A stretch of 44,864 nucleotides of DNA from Chitinispirillales bacterium. GTDB lineage: Bacteria > Fibrobacterota > Chitinivibrionia > Chitinivibrionales > Chitinispirillaceae. Location: the NCBI GenBank assembly GCA_031281225.1, contig JAITFQ010000017.1, positions 1 to 44,864 of the forward strand. Direction: 5' to 3'. The translations under genes were made by a program, and so were the position numbers. Shown piece after piece: positions 25,498 to 32,785 of this stretch. Under the pieces are notes generated by a model, which saw only the letters and a list, made by a program, of their open reading frames with translations, was not told the origin of the DNA and made no database searches. Position 1 is the stretch's first letter. The number at the start of each line of letters is the position of its first letter.

Positions 25498-27063
25498 TTA
25501 AATCCCTATCCTTATCTTATACCTGACGGTAACCTCTTTCCCCGCCCCTACCGGAACGTCGAACCGGAAGTTATTGGCGTCTATCCTTGTGTGCCTGTGG
25601 GTGGACTCGCGGATCTCCCAGGTGCCGTGCGCGCTCTCCAATATACCTACTGTGATATCCTCGTTTTTGCGGTTGCGGATGGTTACCGCCCACTCCATCT
25701 CGTGCCGCTGCGCGGACAGCTGCTGGAAATTGATTTGCGTACGCTCCGCCACGATGTCGAACGCCTCGCCGGCCCTGAGGCGTATATCCTCGTCCCGCGG
25801 GGTGTGGATTATCCGATCTTCGCCTATGAATTGCTGGCGCCCCTGGTTGTCGGCGGTGTAGAGCCTGATTACACCGGCGGGCAGAGGGTCACCGAGTTGG
25901 TTATCCCTTGAATTTTTGAACGTGAAAAACGTGATTACCGGCTGCCTGACGGGCCCGGGCTCACCGTGCCTGCCCCGAAAACCGAAAGGCGCGGAGGTCG
26001 TGGTGTATTCCTTTGCCACGGTGACGCCCTGCGCTTCCATGAGGCTTATTTGCTTGGTCTGGTTATTCTTTATAGTAGTGGGGCGCTGCAGGTCGTACAT
26101 GTGGTATTCAAAAACCTCGGACTGCGCGAAACCGCCGCCTGCGTCGGCCATGTCCATTTCAGCAGCCATCGGCATCGCCTCCACCCTGCGCATGTTGTTC
26201 CGCGGTCGGACACGGTTGACATTCCCGGCCACGAGCTTGAGCCGCGCGTCCTCATACTCCGCGCCGCTGCGGTTATTCACGGTTACCCAGCCGGAAAGCC
26301 CCGCCCTGTCATGTCCGTCGGATACCATGAGGACGTAGTCCGCGCTCCAGTTCATCCCGCCGGTCAGGTAGGACACCTCAAGCTGCTGCTCGCGCCCCGA
26401 CCTGCTACGGTATATCCACGAGAGCGTAGGGCGGCTTATAAGGTTGCCGGGAAGCTCGGGGAGGATTTTTATGCCGGGGTGGCCGAGATAAATCTGGCCG
26501 TCGATCCTGTAAACCTCGCCGTTAGCCGCGCTCAGAAGCTCCGCTTCGACAATCTGCTGGCGGTCCTGGTACTGATTCCACTCCATTATCTGAATGGTTC
26601 TGCCGATGTACTTATCCATCAATTTCGCGTGGCTTATCAGGTCGTACTCATAATTCTGTTCGAGCACGATAAAATCCGGCGTGGCGCCGAGCGGGTTGAT
26701 GTGGACGGTCACAGGATTTATCAGCGCCGGCACGTCAATAAACTGCAACTCCCCCTCCCCCGCCCCGATTTGAACATTGCGCAGTTCCTTGACGAGGCCG
26801 AGGTCGCTGTTGTAGATGGTGACTTCGACGGCTTGCCGGTCGGCGGCGGTGCTTCTCATCGGCTCGGCTTGCGCGGTCACGGGCGCGGGCGCGGCGGGCC
26901 TGGCCGCCCGTCTCGACGCGGGTTGAGCCGGCTGCCCCGACGCGGGCCCGACTTGCTCGGTAGCGGGAGCGGTCTGCGCCGGCGTGTTCCTCGTTTGCCC
27001 CGACGCGGTGCATGAACACGCCAAAATCAGCGCTGGCACTATCATTTTCGCAATTTTAATCAT
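25498..27063 (-). CDS. DUF4139 domain-containing exported protein
   Basis: This 521-residue protein has a signal sequence (MIKIAKMIVPALILACSCTASG, possibly a lipoprotein with Cys at 16). An Ala/Pro-rich linker to about residue 70 is followed by the DUF4139 pattern: VTIYNSDLGLVKELR at the start, GMNWSADYVLMV and GLSGWVTVNNRSGAEYEDARLKLVAG in the middle, and a C-terminal RNRKNEDITVGILE with a final beta-sandwich. The family is widespread in diderms and has no defined function. The start has AAGGGG upstream. It is divergent from the cold-shock gene, and 260 bases separate its end from the flagellar operon. Confidence 0.85.
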   Translation of the reverse strand: MIKIAKMIVPALILACSCTASGQTRNTPAQTAPATEQVGPASGQPAQPASRRAARPAAPAPVTAQAEPMRSTAADRQAVEVTIYNSDLGLVKELRNVQIGAGEGELQFIDVPALINPVTVHINPLGATPDFIVLEQNYEYDLISHAKLMDKYIGRTIQIMEWNQYQDRQQIVEAELLSAANGEVYRIDGQIYLGHPGIKILPELPGNLISRPTLSWIYRSRSGREQQLEVSYLTGGMNWSADYVLMVSDGHDRAGLSGWVTVNNRSGAEYEDARLKLVAGNVNRVRPRNNMRRVEAMPMAAEMDMADAGGGFAQSEVFEYHMYDLQRPTTIKNNQTKQISLMEAQGVTVAKEYTTTSAPFGFRGRHGEPGPVRQPVITFFTFKNSRDNQLGDPLPAGVIRLYTADNQGRQQFIGEDRIIHTPRDEDIRLRAGEAFDIVAERTQINFQQLSAQRHEMEWAVTIRNRKNEDITVGILESAHGTWEIRESTHRHTRIDANNFRFDVPVGAGKEVTVRYKIRIGI

Positions 27064-27153
27064 TTTGAACCCCTTATTTGGTTTATAATACAGGTATATT
27101 TGTCTCTCAATAAAAGTAATAAAATCCCGGCTTTCCCGCGCGATGTTTTTTTT

Positions 27154-27182
27154 ATTTTGTAAAAATTAAAAATTTACAAAAT
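27154..27182. promoter_or_regulatory. AT-rich perfect palindrome upstream of the cold-shock gene
   Basis: ATTTTGTAAA (27154-27163) and TTTACAAAAT (27173-27182) are perfect inverted arms just upstream of the -35 of the cold-shock promoter, in the divergent region shared with the DUF4139 gene. It could be an operator or an UP-like element. Confidence 0.45.
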
Positions 27183-27187
27183 TTTTC

Positions 27188-27216
27188 TTGCATTCCGGTG
27201 TACCGTAAGTTATCTT
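27188..27216 (+). promoter_or_regulatory. predicted sigma-70 promoter of the cold-shock gene
   Basis: TTGCAT (27188-27193), 17-base spacer, TATCTT (27211-27216). The predicted start near 27223 leaves a leader of about 60 bases before the ATG. Confidence 0.6.
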
Positions 27217-27282
27217 ATAGGTATGCTTGTAATCCGGAGGGTATCCCCGGGATGTTTCATTCTTCAAACGAGGTTTAGTTGT

Positions 27283-27486
27283 ATGCCTACAGGTGTTGTT
27301 AAGTGGTTTAATGAGGCCAAAGGTTTTGGTTTCATTTCGCCCGACGATGGTTCCCGTGATGTGTTTGTGCATTTTTCCGCCATTCAAACTCAGGGCTTTA
27401 GGAAGCTCGATGAGGGGCAGAAAGTACAGTTTGAGGTCGTTGACGGCGCTAAAGGCCCCAACGCTCAGAACGTTCAGCCAATGTAA
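27283..27486 (+). CDS. cold-shock domain protein (CspA family)
   Basis: This 67-residue single-domain cold-shock protein binds single-stranded RNA and DNA through RNP1 (KGFGFIS, residues about 13-19) and RNP2 (DVFVHFS, about 26-32). I use ATG 27283 because the family starts M.TGVVKWFN there; the in-frame ATG at 27223 would add 20 residues of leader sequence. It is monocistronic, with its own promoter and a strong terminator. Cold regulation is common in the family but not shown here. Confidence 0.95.
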   Translation: MPTGVVKWFNEAKGFGFISPDDGSRDVFVHFSAIQTQGFRKLDEGQKVQFEVVDGAKGPNAQNVQPM

Positions 27487-27517
27487 TCAAGCATTTGTTT
27501 ACATAGGTTTGGGAAGT

Positions 27518-27549
27518 AAAAGGGCTGGTCTTTGACCAGCCCTTTTTTG
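27518..27549 (+). terminator. intrinsic terminator of the cold-shock gene
   Basis: AAAAGGGCTGGTC and GACCAGCCCTTTT form a 13-bp perfect stem with a TTT loop, followed by further T residues; a textbook rho-independent terminator 32 bases after the stop. Confidence 0.9.
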
Positions 27550-27560
27550 TTGGTATGATC

Positions 27561-27583
27561 GGGCGAACACTGTTCACCCCTAC
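27561..27583 (-). repeat. palindromic repeat copy E, supplying the stop codon of the hydrogenase-chemoreceptor gene
   Basis: GGGCGAAC/GTTCACCC arms (one mismatch), ACT loop, CTAC flank. CTA at 27580-27582 is the TAG stop of the gene on the minus strand. Confidence 0.7.
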
Positions 27584-29322
27584 ATGGCCCAATTGTTGCC
27601 ACCGCCGTCAACCCCCGCCGCGATCGCTTCCTGCGTCCGCTCGGATATGCCGGTGATGTTATTAAACGCCTTACCTACCTCGACGCTGATCCGCTCAACC
27701 GTGGCGTTAATTCCCTTAATAGACTCCCGCGCCTGCTCTGTAATCTGAGCCGTCTCGGACACCGTGTTCTTGGATGAATGCGCGAGGTTGCGCACCTCTC
27801 CGGCTATAACCGCGAACGTCTTCCCGTGCTCCCCCGCCCGCGCCGCCTCGACGGAAGCGTTCAGCGAGATGATATTTATCTGCCGCGCGATCCTGTCGAT
27901 CTCCGTCGCCATCCTGTTGTACTGCTCTATTGCGGTATTCACGCCGGTGACGCTCTGGGTTATCCCGTCGGACAACTGCTTAATCTCCGTGATGTCCGCC
28001 AGTATATCCTTGATATTGGTGAGGTTGGTAGTCGACAGCTCCACCACGGCGTCGTGCTCCTTGGTGACGTCGTCGTGCACCTTTTTAATGCAATTTTTCG
28101 CGATATTCAGCCCAAGCGCGATCTTTCTCGCCATGCCGTAACAAGTGTCCGAACCGCAGGCGGAACAGTCAAACTTCTGATCCACCTCAGTTTCTTTCCC
28201 CAATTCCGTGAAAGCGCGCTGAATCTGATCATTAGTCACGCTCCGCTGCCGTGAATTTAAAGTCGTGTACTTGCGGATAAAGTCGTTCAGGCTGAGCGCG
28301 CTGTCGTACCCCTCAAACAGCGCGTCAAAATCCTCCTTGCCGCGGCTTTGCAGCACATCCCGCCGCGCCGCGTCCATGATCGAGTTCACCTCAAACATGT
28401 CGCGCTCATGTATACACGCCGTCCCTAAATTGCACCCCTCCAAACAGTTCAAAACGTCGAATATCGCCGGCAAATACTCCTTGCTCTGACCGGCAAACGC
28501 CTCCAAAGCCTTGTATACGTTGTCCGTTCCCTCGGACTTGTCAATCCGCAGCTCCTTGCCGAGGTACAACTCCACGTTCTCCTTGAGCCCGCCCGGCATG
28601 GGGTACAGAATCCCCAGCGCCGACTCCGCGTGGTCAAACCCGGTCTCCTGCATCGGAAGCGAAATTCTGTGCCTCTGTATATATTCGTAAAGCCTTTTGA
28701 GGGTCACGTTATACTCCACATACCCAGTGGCGTCAAACTCGTGCGTCTTGGCGATACACGGGGACAGCGCCGCGATCTTGTCGTTAATCCCCTCGTACTT
28801 CTTCATATAGACCGCCGTGCAAAGCATAGGGCTGTGCACCGGGGACAGATACGGCAAAAGGCTGTGATTATGGATGAGGACATAGTTGACGATAGCCGGG
28901 CAAGGCTGCGTGATGACAGACCGCGGCTTCTCTTTTTGAATATACCGGATATGCGCCCAGGTGCAAATATCCGCCCCGAGCGAAACGTCGTAAATCTTCC
29001 TGACGCCCTTTTGGCGAAGCCATGTCAGGAGCCTGCTCCAGTTCTCGCCGTTTGTGTAATTCGCCGGCGCGACGAACATGGAAATTGCCTTACCCGCTGC
29101 TAGATCGGCCAAAAACCGATCGGTGTCGTCATAAAAATCGCGGGACTGGTGCTGGCAGGCGTCGATACAGGCGCCGCAAGCGATACACTGTGTCGGGTCG
29201 GTCTTAACCCGAATTTCTCTCCCGTCGCTATACGCGATATTCGCGCTTTCCACAGGGCAAACCCGAATGCAGCGATTGCATCCGACGCACGTCGAAACAT
29301 CATTTGTAATAAGGTCGCGCAT
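27580..29322 (-). CDS. sensory [FeFe]-hydrogenase-like protein fused to a methyl-accepting chemotaxis signalling domain
   Basis: This 580-residue soluble protein has no signal or membrane helix. In order: two 4Fe-4S ferredoxin motifs (Cys12-15-18-22 and Cys46-49-52-56); an H-cluster domain of the sensory (HydS-like) type with Cys141 in QPCPA, Cys189 in SPCIAK and Cys293/Cys297 in NCLEGC; an extra Fe-S motif (CSACGSDTC at 386-394 and Cys411); then a short chemoreceptor hairpin (about 420-570). The chemoreceptor tip is NIISLNASVEAARAGEHGK.FAVIAGEVRNLA. The H-cluster motifs differ from catalytic hydrogenases (no TSCCP, no FxExMACPGGC), so sensing H2 or redox state is likelier than bulk H2 turnover. 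The signal would pass to CheA/CheW. The start is ATG 29322, preceded by AGGAGGGG. The C-terminus ends abruptly at a palindromic repeat. Confidence 0.88.
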   Translation of the reverse strand: MRDLITNDVSTCVGCNRCIRVCPVESANIAYSDGREIRVKTDPTQCIACGACIDACQHQSRDFYDDTDRFLADLAAGKAISMFVAPANYTNGENWSRLLTWLRQKGVRKIYDVSLGADICTWAHIRYIQKEKPRSVITQPCPAIVNYVLIHNHSLLPYLSPVHSPMLCTAVYMKKYEGINDKIAALSPCIAKTHEFDATGYVEYNVTLKRLYEYIQRHRISLPMQETGFDHAESALGILYPMPGGLKENVELYLGKELRIDKSEGTDNVYKALEAFAGQSKEYLPAIFDVLNCLEGCNLGTACIHERDMFEVNSIMDAARRDVLQSRGKEDFDALFEGYDSALSLNDFIRKYTTLNSRQRSVTNDQIQRAFTELGKETEVDQKFDCSACGSDTCYGMARKIALGLNIAKNCIKKVHDDVTKEHDAVVELSTTNLTNIKDILADITEIKQLSDGITQSVTGVNTAIEQYNRMATEIDRIARQINIISLNASVEAARAGEHGKTFAVIAGEVRNLAHSSKNTVSETAQITEQARESIKGINATVERISVEVGKAFNNITGISERTQEAIAAGVDGGGNNWAM

Positions 29323-29723
29323 AGTCGACCCCCCCTCCTGCAACTAAGATGTTTATCAATTCCCCGATACTCTGAGGTTACAATCCAAGACGTAATTTCT
29401 AACCTGTGCGCGTTTTCCTACACCTATAAAATAATATCGCGCCACGAAAGCAACAACAACTTTCTTAACAAATATTTTACATGGATTTTACGCAGACAAT
29501 ACAGTGCCCTTACCTGAATTTTACATAAGCGATGCATGGATTTAACGTTCCCAGCCCAAAAACCACCGCCCGCCGTCAACGCCGAGCCGACAACCTGCGT
29601 TTCGAAACATTGACGCTGTCGCAAAGATAACATCCCAAATGGTAAAAATCAACCGATTTATAACGAAGAAGATGTAAGAAAGGAAAATAAAAACCAACAC
29701 GTTGTAAACGGGAAAGAGATTTA

Positions 29724-29745
29724 GGGGGGGGGGGGGGGGGGGGGG
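29724..29745. repeat. homopolymer run of 22 G
   Basis: Counted directly from the sequence. Such runs mutate by slippage, form G-quadruplexes and are also prone to assembly error. It lies about 400 bases upstream of the divergent hydrogenase gene and 470 bases upstream of the metalloprotease gene. Confidence 0.8.
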
Positions 29746-30091
29746 TTTTTCCCCCTCCGCGCCGTAAAATCCCCTGCTCTGTCGCCGAATACCATAAACA
29801 GCGCCACCGCCGCCGCCGTGGGCAATGGAGCTTGTTTACTGGCAGCTAATACATTACACTCTACATTCCCGTCCATAAGAAATCAACCCCAGCTTCCAAC
29901 TTTTTTAATTTTAACCCTTGCCGTCAATTCAATCAATCAAGGTATATACCAATCAAAATACCCCGATGACACAATCTCCAACCCGCCCGCATCGCTTCCT
30001 GTCCACAATAAGGATAATATCGCGGCATGACGGCTACAATAGAAAATTTAAAAAAATTTTTTGGTTGCGATTTATAAATGCGTGACATAGG

Positions 30092-30113
30092 TCGTATACT
30101 CGCAATAAAAAAA
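30092..30113. repeat. copy 3 of the TCGTATACTC dispersed motif
   Basis: TCGTATACTCGCAAT followed by seven A, preceded by GTGACA 7 bases before TATACT. It lies about 105 bases upstream of the metalloprotease-like gene at 30219 and could be its promoter if TATACT is a -10, but no -35 sits at the standard distance. Confidence 0.6.
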
Positions 30114-30218
30114 TTGAAAATTTCTTGCTAATGGTGTGAACATTCTTTATCTTTAATAGTGTGGGGTATTAACCGGATATCATAAAATATCTAATCTTTA
30201 AATAGCAAGGGGGTCATT

Positions 30219-32633
30219 GTGAACAGATTTTTGTTGCTTTTCGCTTTCTTACTGTCGGCGGGTTCCGTGTTTTCGCAGACGCCGGAGGTTTTTGTGGCGA
30301 GGGCCAACCAGGACCCGGATCACAGGTGGCAGGATTCCGTCAATTCCAACCGGTTTACGGTTTGGTCTAGCTCAAATCCGGGCGATTGCGCCAATTTAAG
30401 CCGGGCCAACGCTAACACGGCGCTCAATGAGCTGGAGCGGATTTATGATGTATTTGTCCATCGTGACGGCTTTCCGGCGCCGTATTCGGCAAGCACTCCC
30501 GCGAACCAAAGGTGGAAAATGGGCGTTTATGTGCTGCGGAACGGCAATAACTGTACCAACGCGCCAAGCAGTTCATGCGGCGGGCGGCCCTGTTGCGGCG
30601 GCAATACCACCTGCGCCGAAGGCCATGCTTTCGGCGGAGTGATAGGCGGGGCGCCGGGCATGTGGCTCTCCTCCGACGCGGTAAACGACAGATGGGCGCT
30701 CGCTCACGAATTTATGCACGGACTCCAAATAAGAGCCGGCGGAATGGCCGGAGGGAATACGAATCAGGGAACCAATTTCAGAGGATGGTTTTTTGAATCG
30801 CACGCAAACCTGACACCGCATCAGGTTTATCCAAACGATGTACACTACTGCGCCGAGATGTATACGCGCATGGCGAACCTCTATTACGGCAGTACGCGCA
30901 ACCGCTACTGCAACTGGCACTTTTTTGAGTATATCAACCACAGATTCGGCCCCAAGGCCGTAAACGATCTGTGGACATCGGCCCAAAGCGGCGCCAATCA
31001 CGACCCGTTTACCGAACTTATGCACCGGAACAGCATAAGCCAGAGCGAGTTTGGCGACATATTTGGGGATTTCGCGCTCAGGGCGGTGATATGGGATATC
31101 AACCGTTTTGGCCCGAACAACACCCCTTCCGTCTTTCCCGATCCAGCGTACGCCGCCCGCGGTTCCGCCCGTTTCCGCGATTTTTTCAACAGAAGTTTAG
31201 GCAATCCCGACGAGATGTTCAAGCGTCCAAGATACACGTATCTCGAATCGCTCGACAGCACCGACGGCGCGAACGGGCGCTTTGTGGTGCCTTTCGCAAC
31301 CGCCCCGCAGCGTTATGGCTACAACATAATTCGTTTGTATCCCGAGCCCGGCGCAAACACGATAACGGTGCGTTTCAGGGGCGATGTGCAAACGCAGAAC
31401 AATATAAGTAACTACACAAAAAATCTCAACCTCGAACCCGCCGCCACGCATCTTCCCGACAACCCAGGCTCCGACTGGCGCTACGGGCTTGTCGCCGTGA
31501 CGGGCGACGCCAACGCCAGAACCGGCACGGTAACGGCGCGTTACAGCGAGATCAGGCGGGCTGTCAATAACGGAGTGCTGACCCAGCCCGACGTTTCCAT
31601 TGATATCAGAAACAATGAGACGCAGTTTTATTTGGTGGTGGCGGCCACCCCGACCATCCACCACAGGATAACATGGGATCAGTTCTATTATACGGTATAC
31701 AGATTCCCGTACATGGTGGAGATAAACGGCGCGAGGCCGGAGGGTTTTCAGCCGATCAGCAATCCTGCGGGCGGGCCGCACGCCAACGGCGGCGGCTTTG
31801 TGGCTAACGCGGCGAATGTCGCTGCTACCGCATTCGTCGGCCCGAACGCGCGGGTTTTGGGCGGCACGGTGTCCAATAATGCCCGTATAGAGGACTTTGC
31901 GATTGTTCGCGGCGGCACAGTCCGCGATAATGCCCGCGTACGGGGCCGTGCGGTGGTACGCGGCGGCACAATTCGCGACAACGCCGTTGTGAGGGATTAT
32001 GCTTTGGTGGTCAACGGAACAATATCAGACAGAGCCGTCATTGCCGACGGAGCGAACATCTACAACGCGCAAGTCTCCGGCGACGCCCGCGTCGAGGGTG
32101 CGCCGAATATCAGTAACGCCAACGCGAGGATATCCGGGAACGCCGTCGTGGGCGGGGTATGCTGGATAAGGGACCCCCTCAACCTCTCCGGCACCGCGCA
32201 AATCCTCGGCGACGGCGAGATATACAACGTAACCGCCACAAGCGGCATATATTATGGCCTTGTAGACGCCGGCGTCATCAACAACAATCAATTCGGCGGC
32301 AACCGCACCACCCGCCCTACGGAGGTCACCGCCCCCAGGTCGATGCGGTGGTACGGCGAAGACAACACCACCCAAGCCCGCCACACCGCGGCCGTAAGCG
32401 GCAGGTCGTTCAACATGAACAACCGCGGCGTGTTCACATACAACTTAGATAACAACATCAACGCCCAGCTAAAAATCTTCGACGCCCGCGGAAGGTTATT
32501 GCGAACAATCCCATTAACCGGAACCCAAGGAACAATCAACACCCAAACAACCGCCGCCCAAGTCCTGTTCTGGCGCGTAGAGTCCAACGGGAAATTAATC
32601 GGAAGCATGGGGAGGAATACGGTAGTCAGGTAA
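30219..32633 (+). CDS. secreted HExxH metalloprotease-like protein with beta-helix repeats and C-terminal sorting-like domain (paralogue 1)
   Basis: This 804-residue protein starts at GTG 30219 with AAGGGGG upstream. It has a signal peptide (residues 1-20, cleavage near FSQ). The globular part (about 25-500) carries HEFMH at 163-167 and a downstream FFESHAN (His195) as a possible third zinc ligand, as in zinc metalloproteases; it recalls DUF6055/Svx-type secreted proteins, which is tentative. Eight cysteines cluster before the active site. Residues about 524-680 are short repeats of the form GG.V..NARV.G.A.V..G, a left-handed beta-helix-like pattern. The last 75 residues (LKIFDARGRLLRTIPL...VLFWRVESNGK...VVR) resemble a type IX secretion C-terminal domain. 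A tandem paralogue follows. Confidence 0.8.
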   Translation: MNRFLLLFAFLLSAGSVFSQTPEVFVARANQDPDHRWQDSVNSNRFTVWSSSNPGDCANLSRANANTALNELERIYDVFVHRDGFPAPYSASTPANQRWKMGVYVLRNGNNCTNAPSSSCGGRPCCGGNTTCAEGHAFGGVIGGAPGMWLSSDAVNDRWALAHEFMHGLQIRAGGMAGGNTNQGTNFRGWFFESHANLTPHQVYPNDVHYCAEMYTRMANLYYGSTRNRYCNWHFFEYINHRFGPKAVNDLWTSAQSGANHDPFTELMHRNSISQSEFGDIFGDFALRAVIWDINRFGPNNTPSVFPDPAYAARGSARFRDFFNRSLGNPDEMFKRPRYTYLESLDSTDGANGRFVVPFATAPQRYGYNIIRLYPEPGANTITVRFRGDVQTQNNISNYTKNLNLEPAATHLPDNPGSDWRYGLVAVTGDANARTGTVTARYSEIRRAVNNGVLTQPDVSIDIRNNETQFYLVVAATPTIHHRITWDQFYYTVYRFPYMVEINGARPEGFQPISNPAGGPHANGGGFVANAANVAATAFVGPNARVLGGTVSNNARIEDFAIVRGGTVRDNARVRGRAVVRGGTIRDNAVVRDYALVVNGTISDRAVIADGANIYNAQVSGDARVEGAPNISNANARISGNAVVGGVCWIRDPLNLSGTAQILGDGEIYNVTATSGIYYGLVDAGVINNNQFGGNRTTRPTEVTAPRSMRWYGEDNTTQARHTAAVSGRSFNMNNRGVFTYNLDNNINAQLKIFDARGRLLRTIPLTGTQGTINTQTTAAQVLFWRVESNGKLIGSMGRNTVVR

Positions 32634-32651
32634 GCAATTTTTGACACCCAC

Positions 32652-32676
32652 GGGCGACCGAGGACGGTCGCCCTAC
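32652..32676 (+). repeat. palindromic repeat copy F, possibly acting as terminator
   Basis: GGGCGACCG/CGGTCGCCC form a perfect 9-bp stem with AGGA loop, 18 bases after the stop of the first metalloprotease-like gene, followed by TACAAATAAAAATTTTT. It belongs to the six-copy family and may have been co-opted as a terminator. Confidence 0.65.
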
Positions 32677-32711
32677 AAATAAAAATTTTTAGGACACACG
32701 AGTAGACGGCG

Positions 32712-32755
32712 TTGACACGCGTCGTATACTCACAACAAAAACAGTCTAAGACTGT
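32712..32755 (+). promoter_or_regulatory. copy 4 of the TCGTATACTC motif plus 5' hairpin upstream of paralogue 2
   Basis: TTGACA (32712-32717), 7 bases, then TATACT (32725-32730) inside the shared motif, and then a perfect ACAGTC/GACTGT hairpin (32741-32755) where the transcript would begin. It lies 30-75 bases before the ATG at 32786, a sensible place for a promoter, although the TTGACA-TATACT distance is far too short for normal sigma-70. Confidence 0.45.
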
Positions 32756-32785
32756 CAAATAAAAAATTTAATTCAGGAGACTGCC

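Larger units (their letters stand above)
29323..30218. other. 900-base gap with a G22 run, no convincing gene
   Basis: The gap separates the divergent hydrogenase-chemoreceptor and metalloprotease genes. It holds a run of 22 G (29724-29745) followed by TTTTT and CCCCC, which could fold as a small hairpin, and one TCGTATACTC motif at 30092. A 70-codon frame at 29818 lacks a good ribosome binding site and has low-complexity composition, so I do not call it. A promoter for the downstream gene is expected in 30060-30200. Confidence 0.55.

Noticed and set aside
25966-27015. 349-codon plus-strand frame
   Set aside because: Antisense shadow of the DUF4139 gene; Arg/Gly/Pro-rich without recognisable domains.
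29818-30030. 70-codon plus-strand frame in the large gap
   Set aside because: No convincing ribosome binding site, biased composition and no family pattern.
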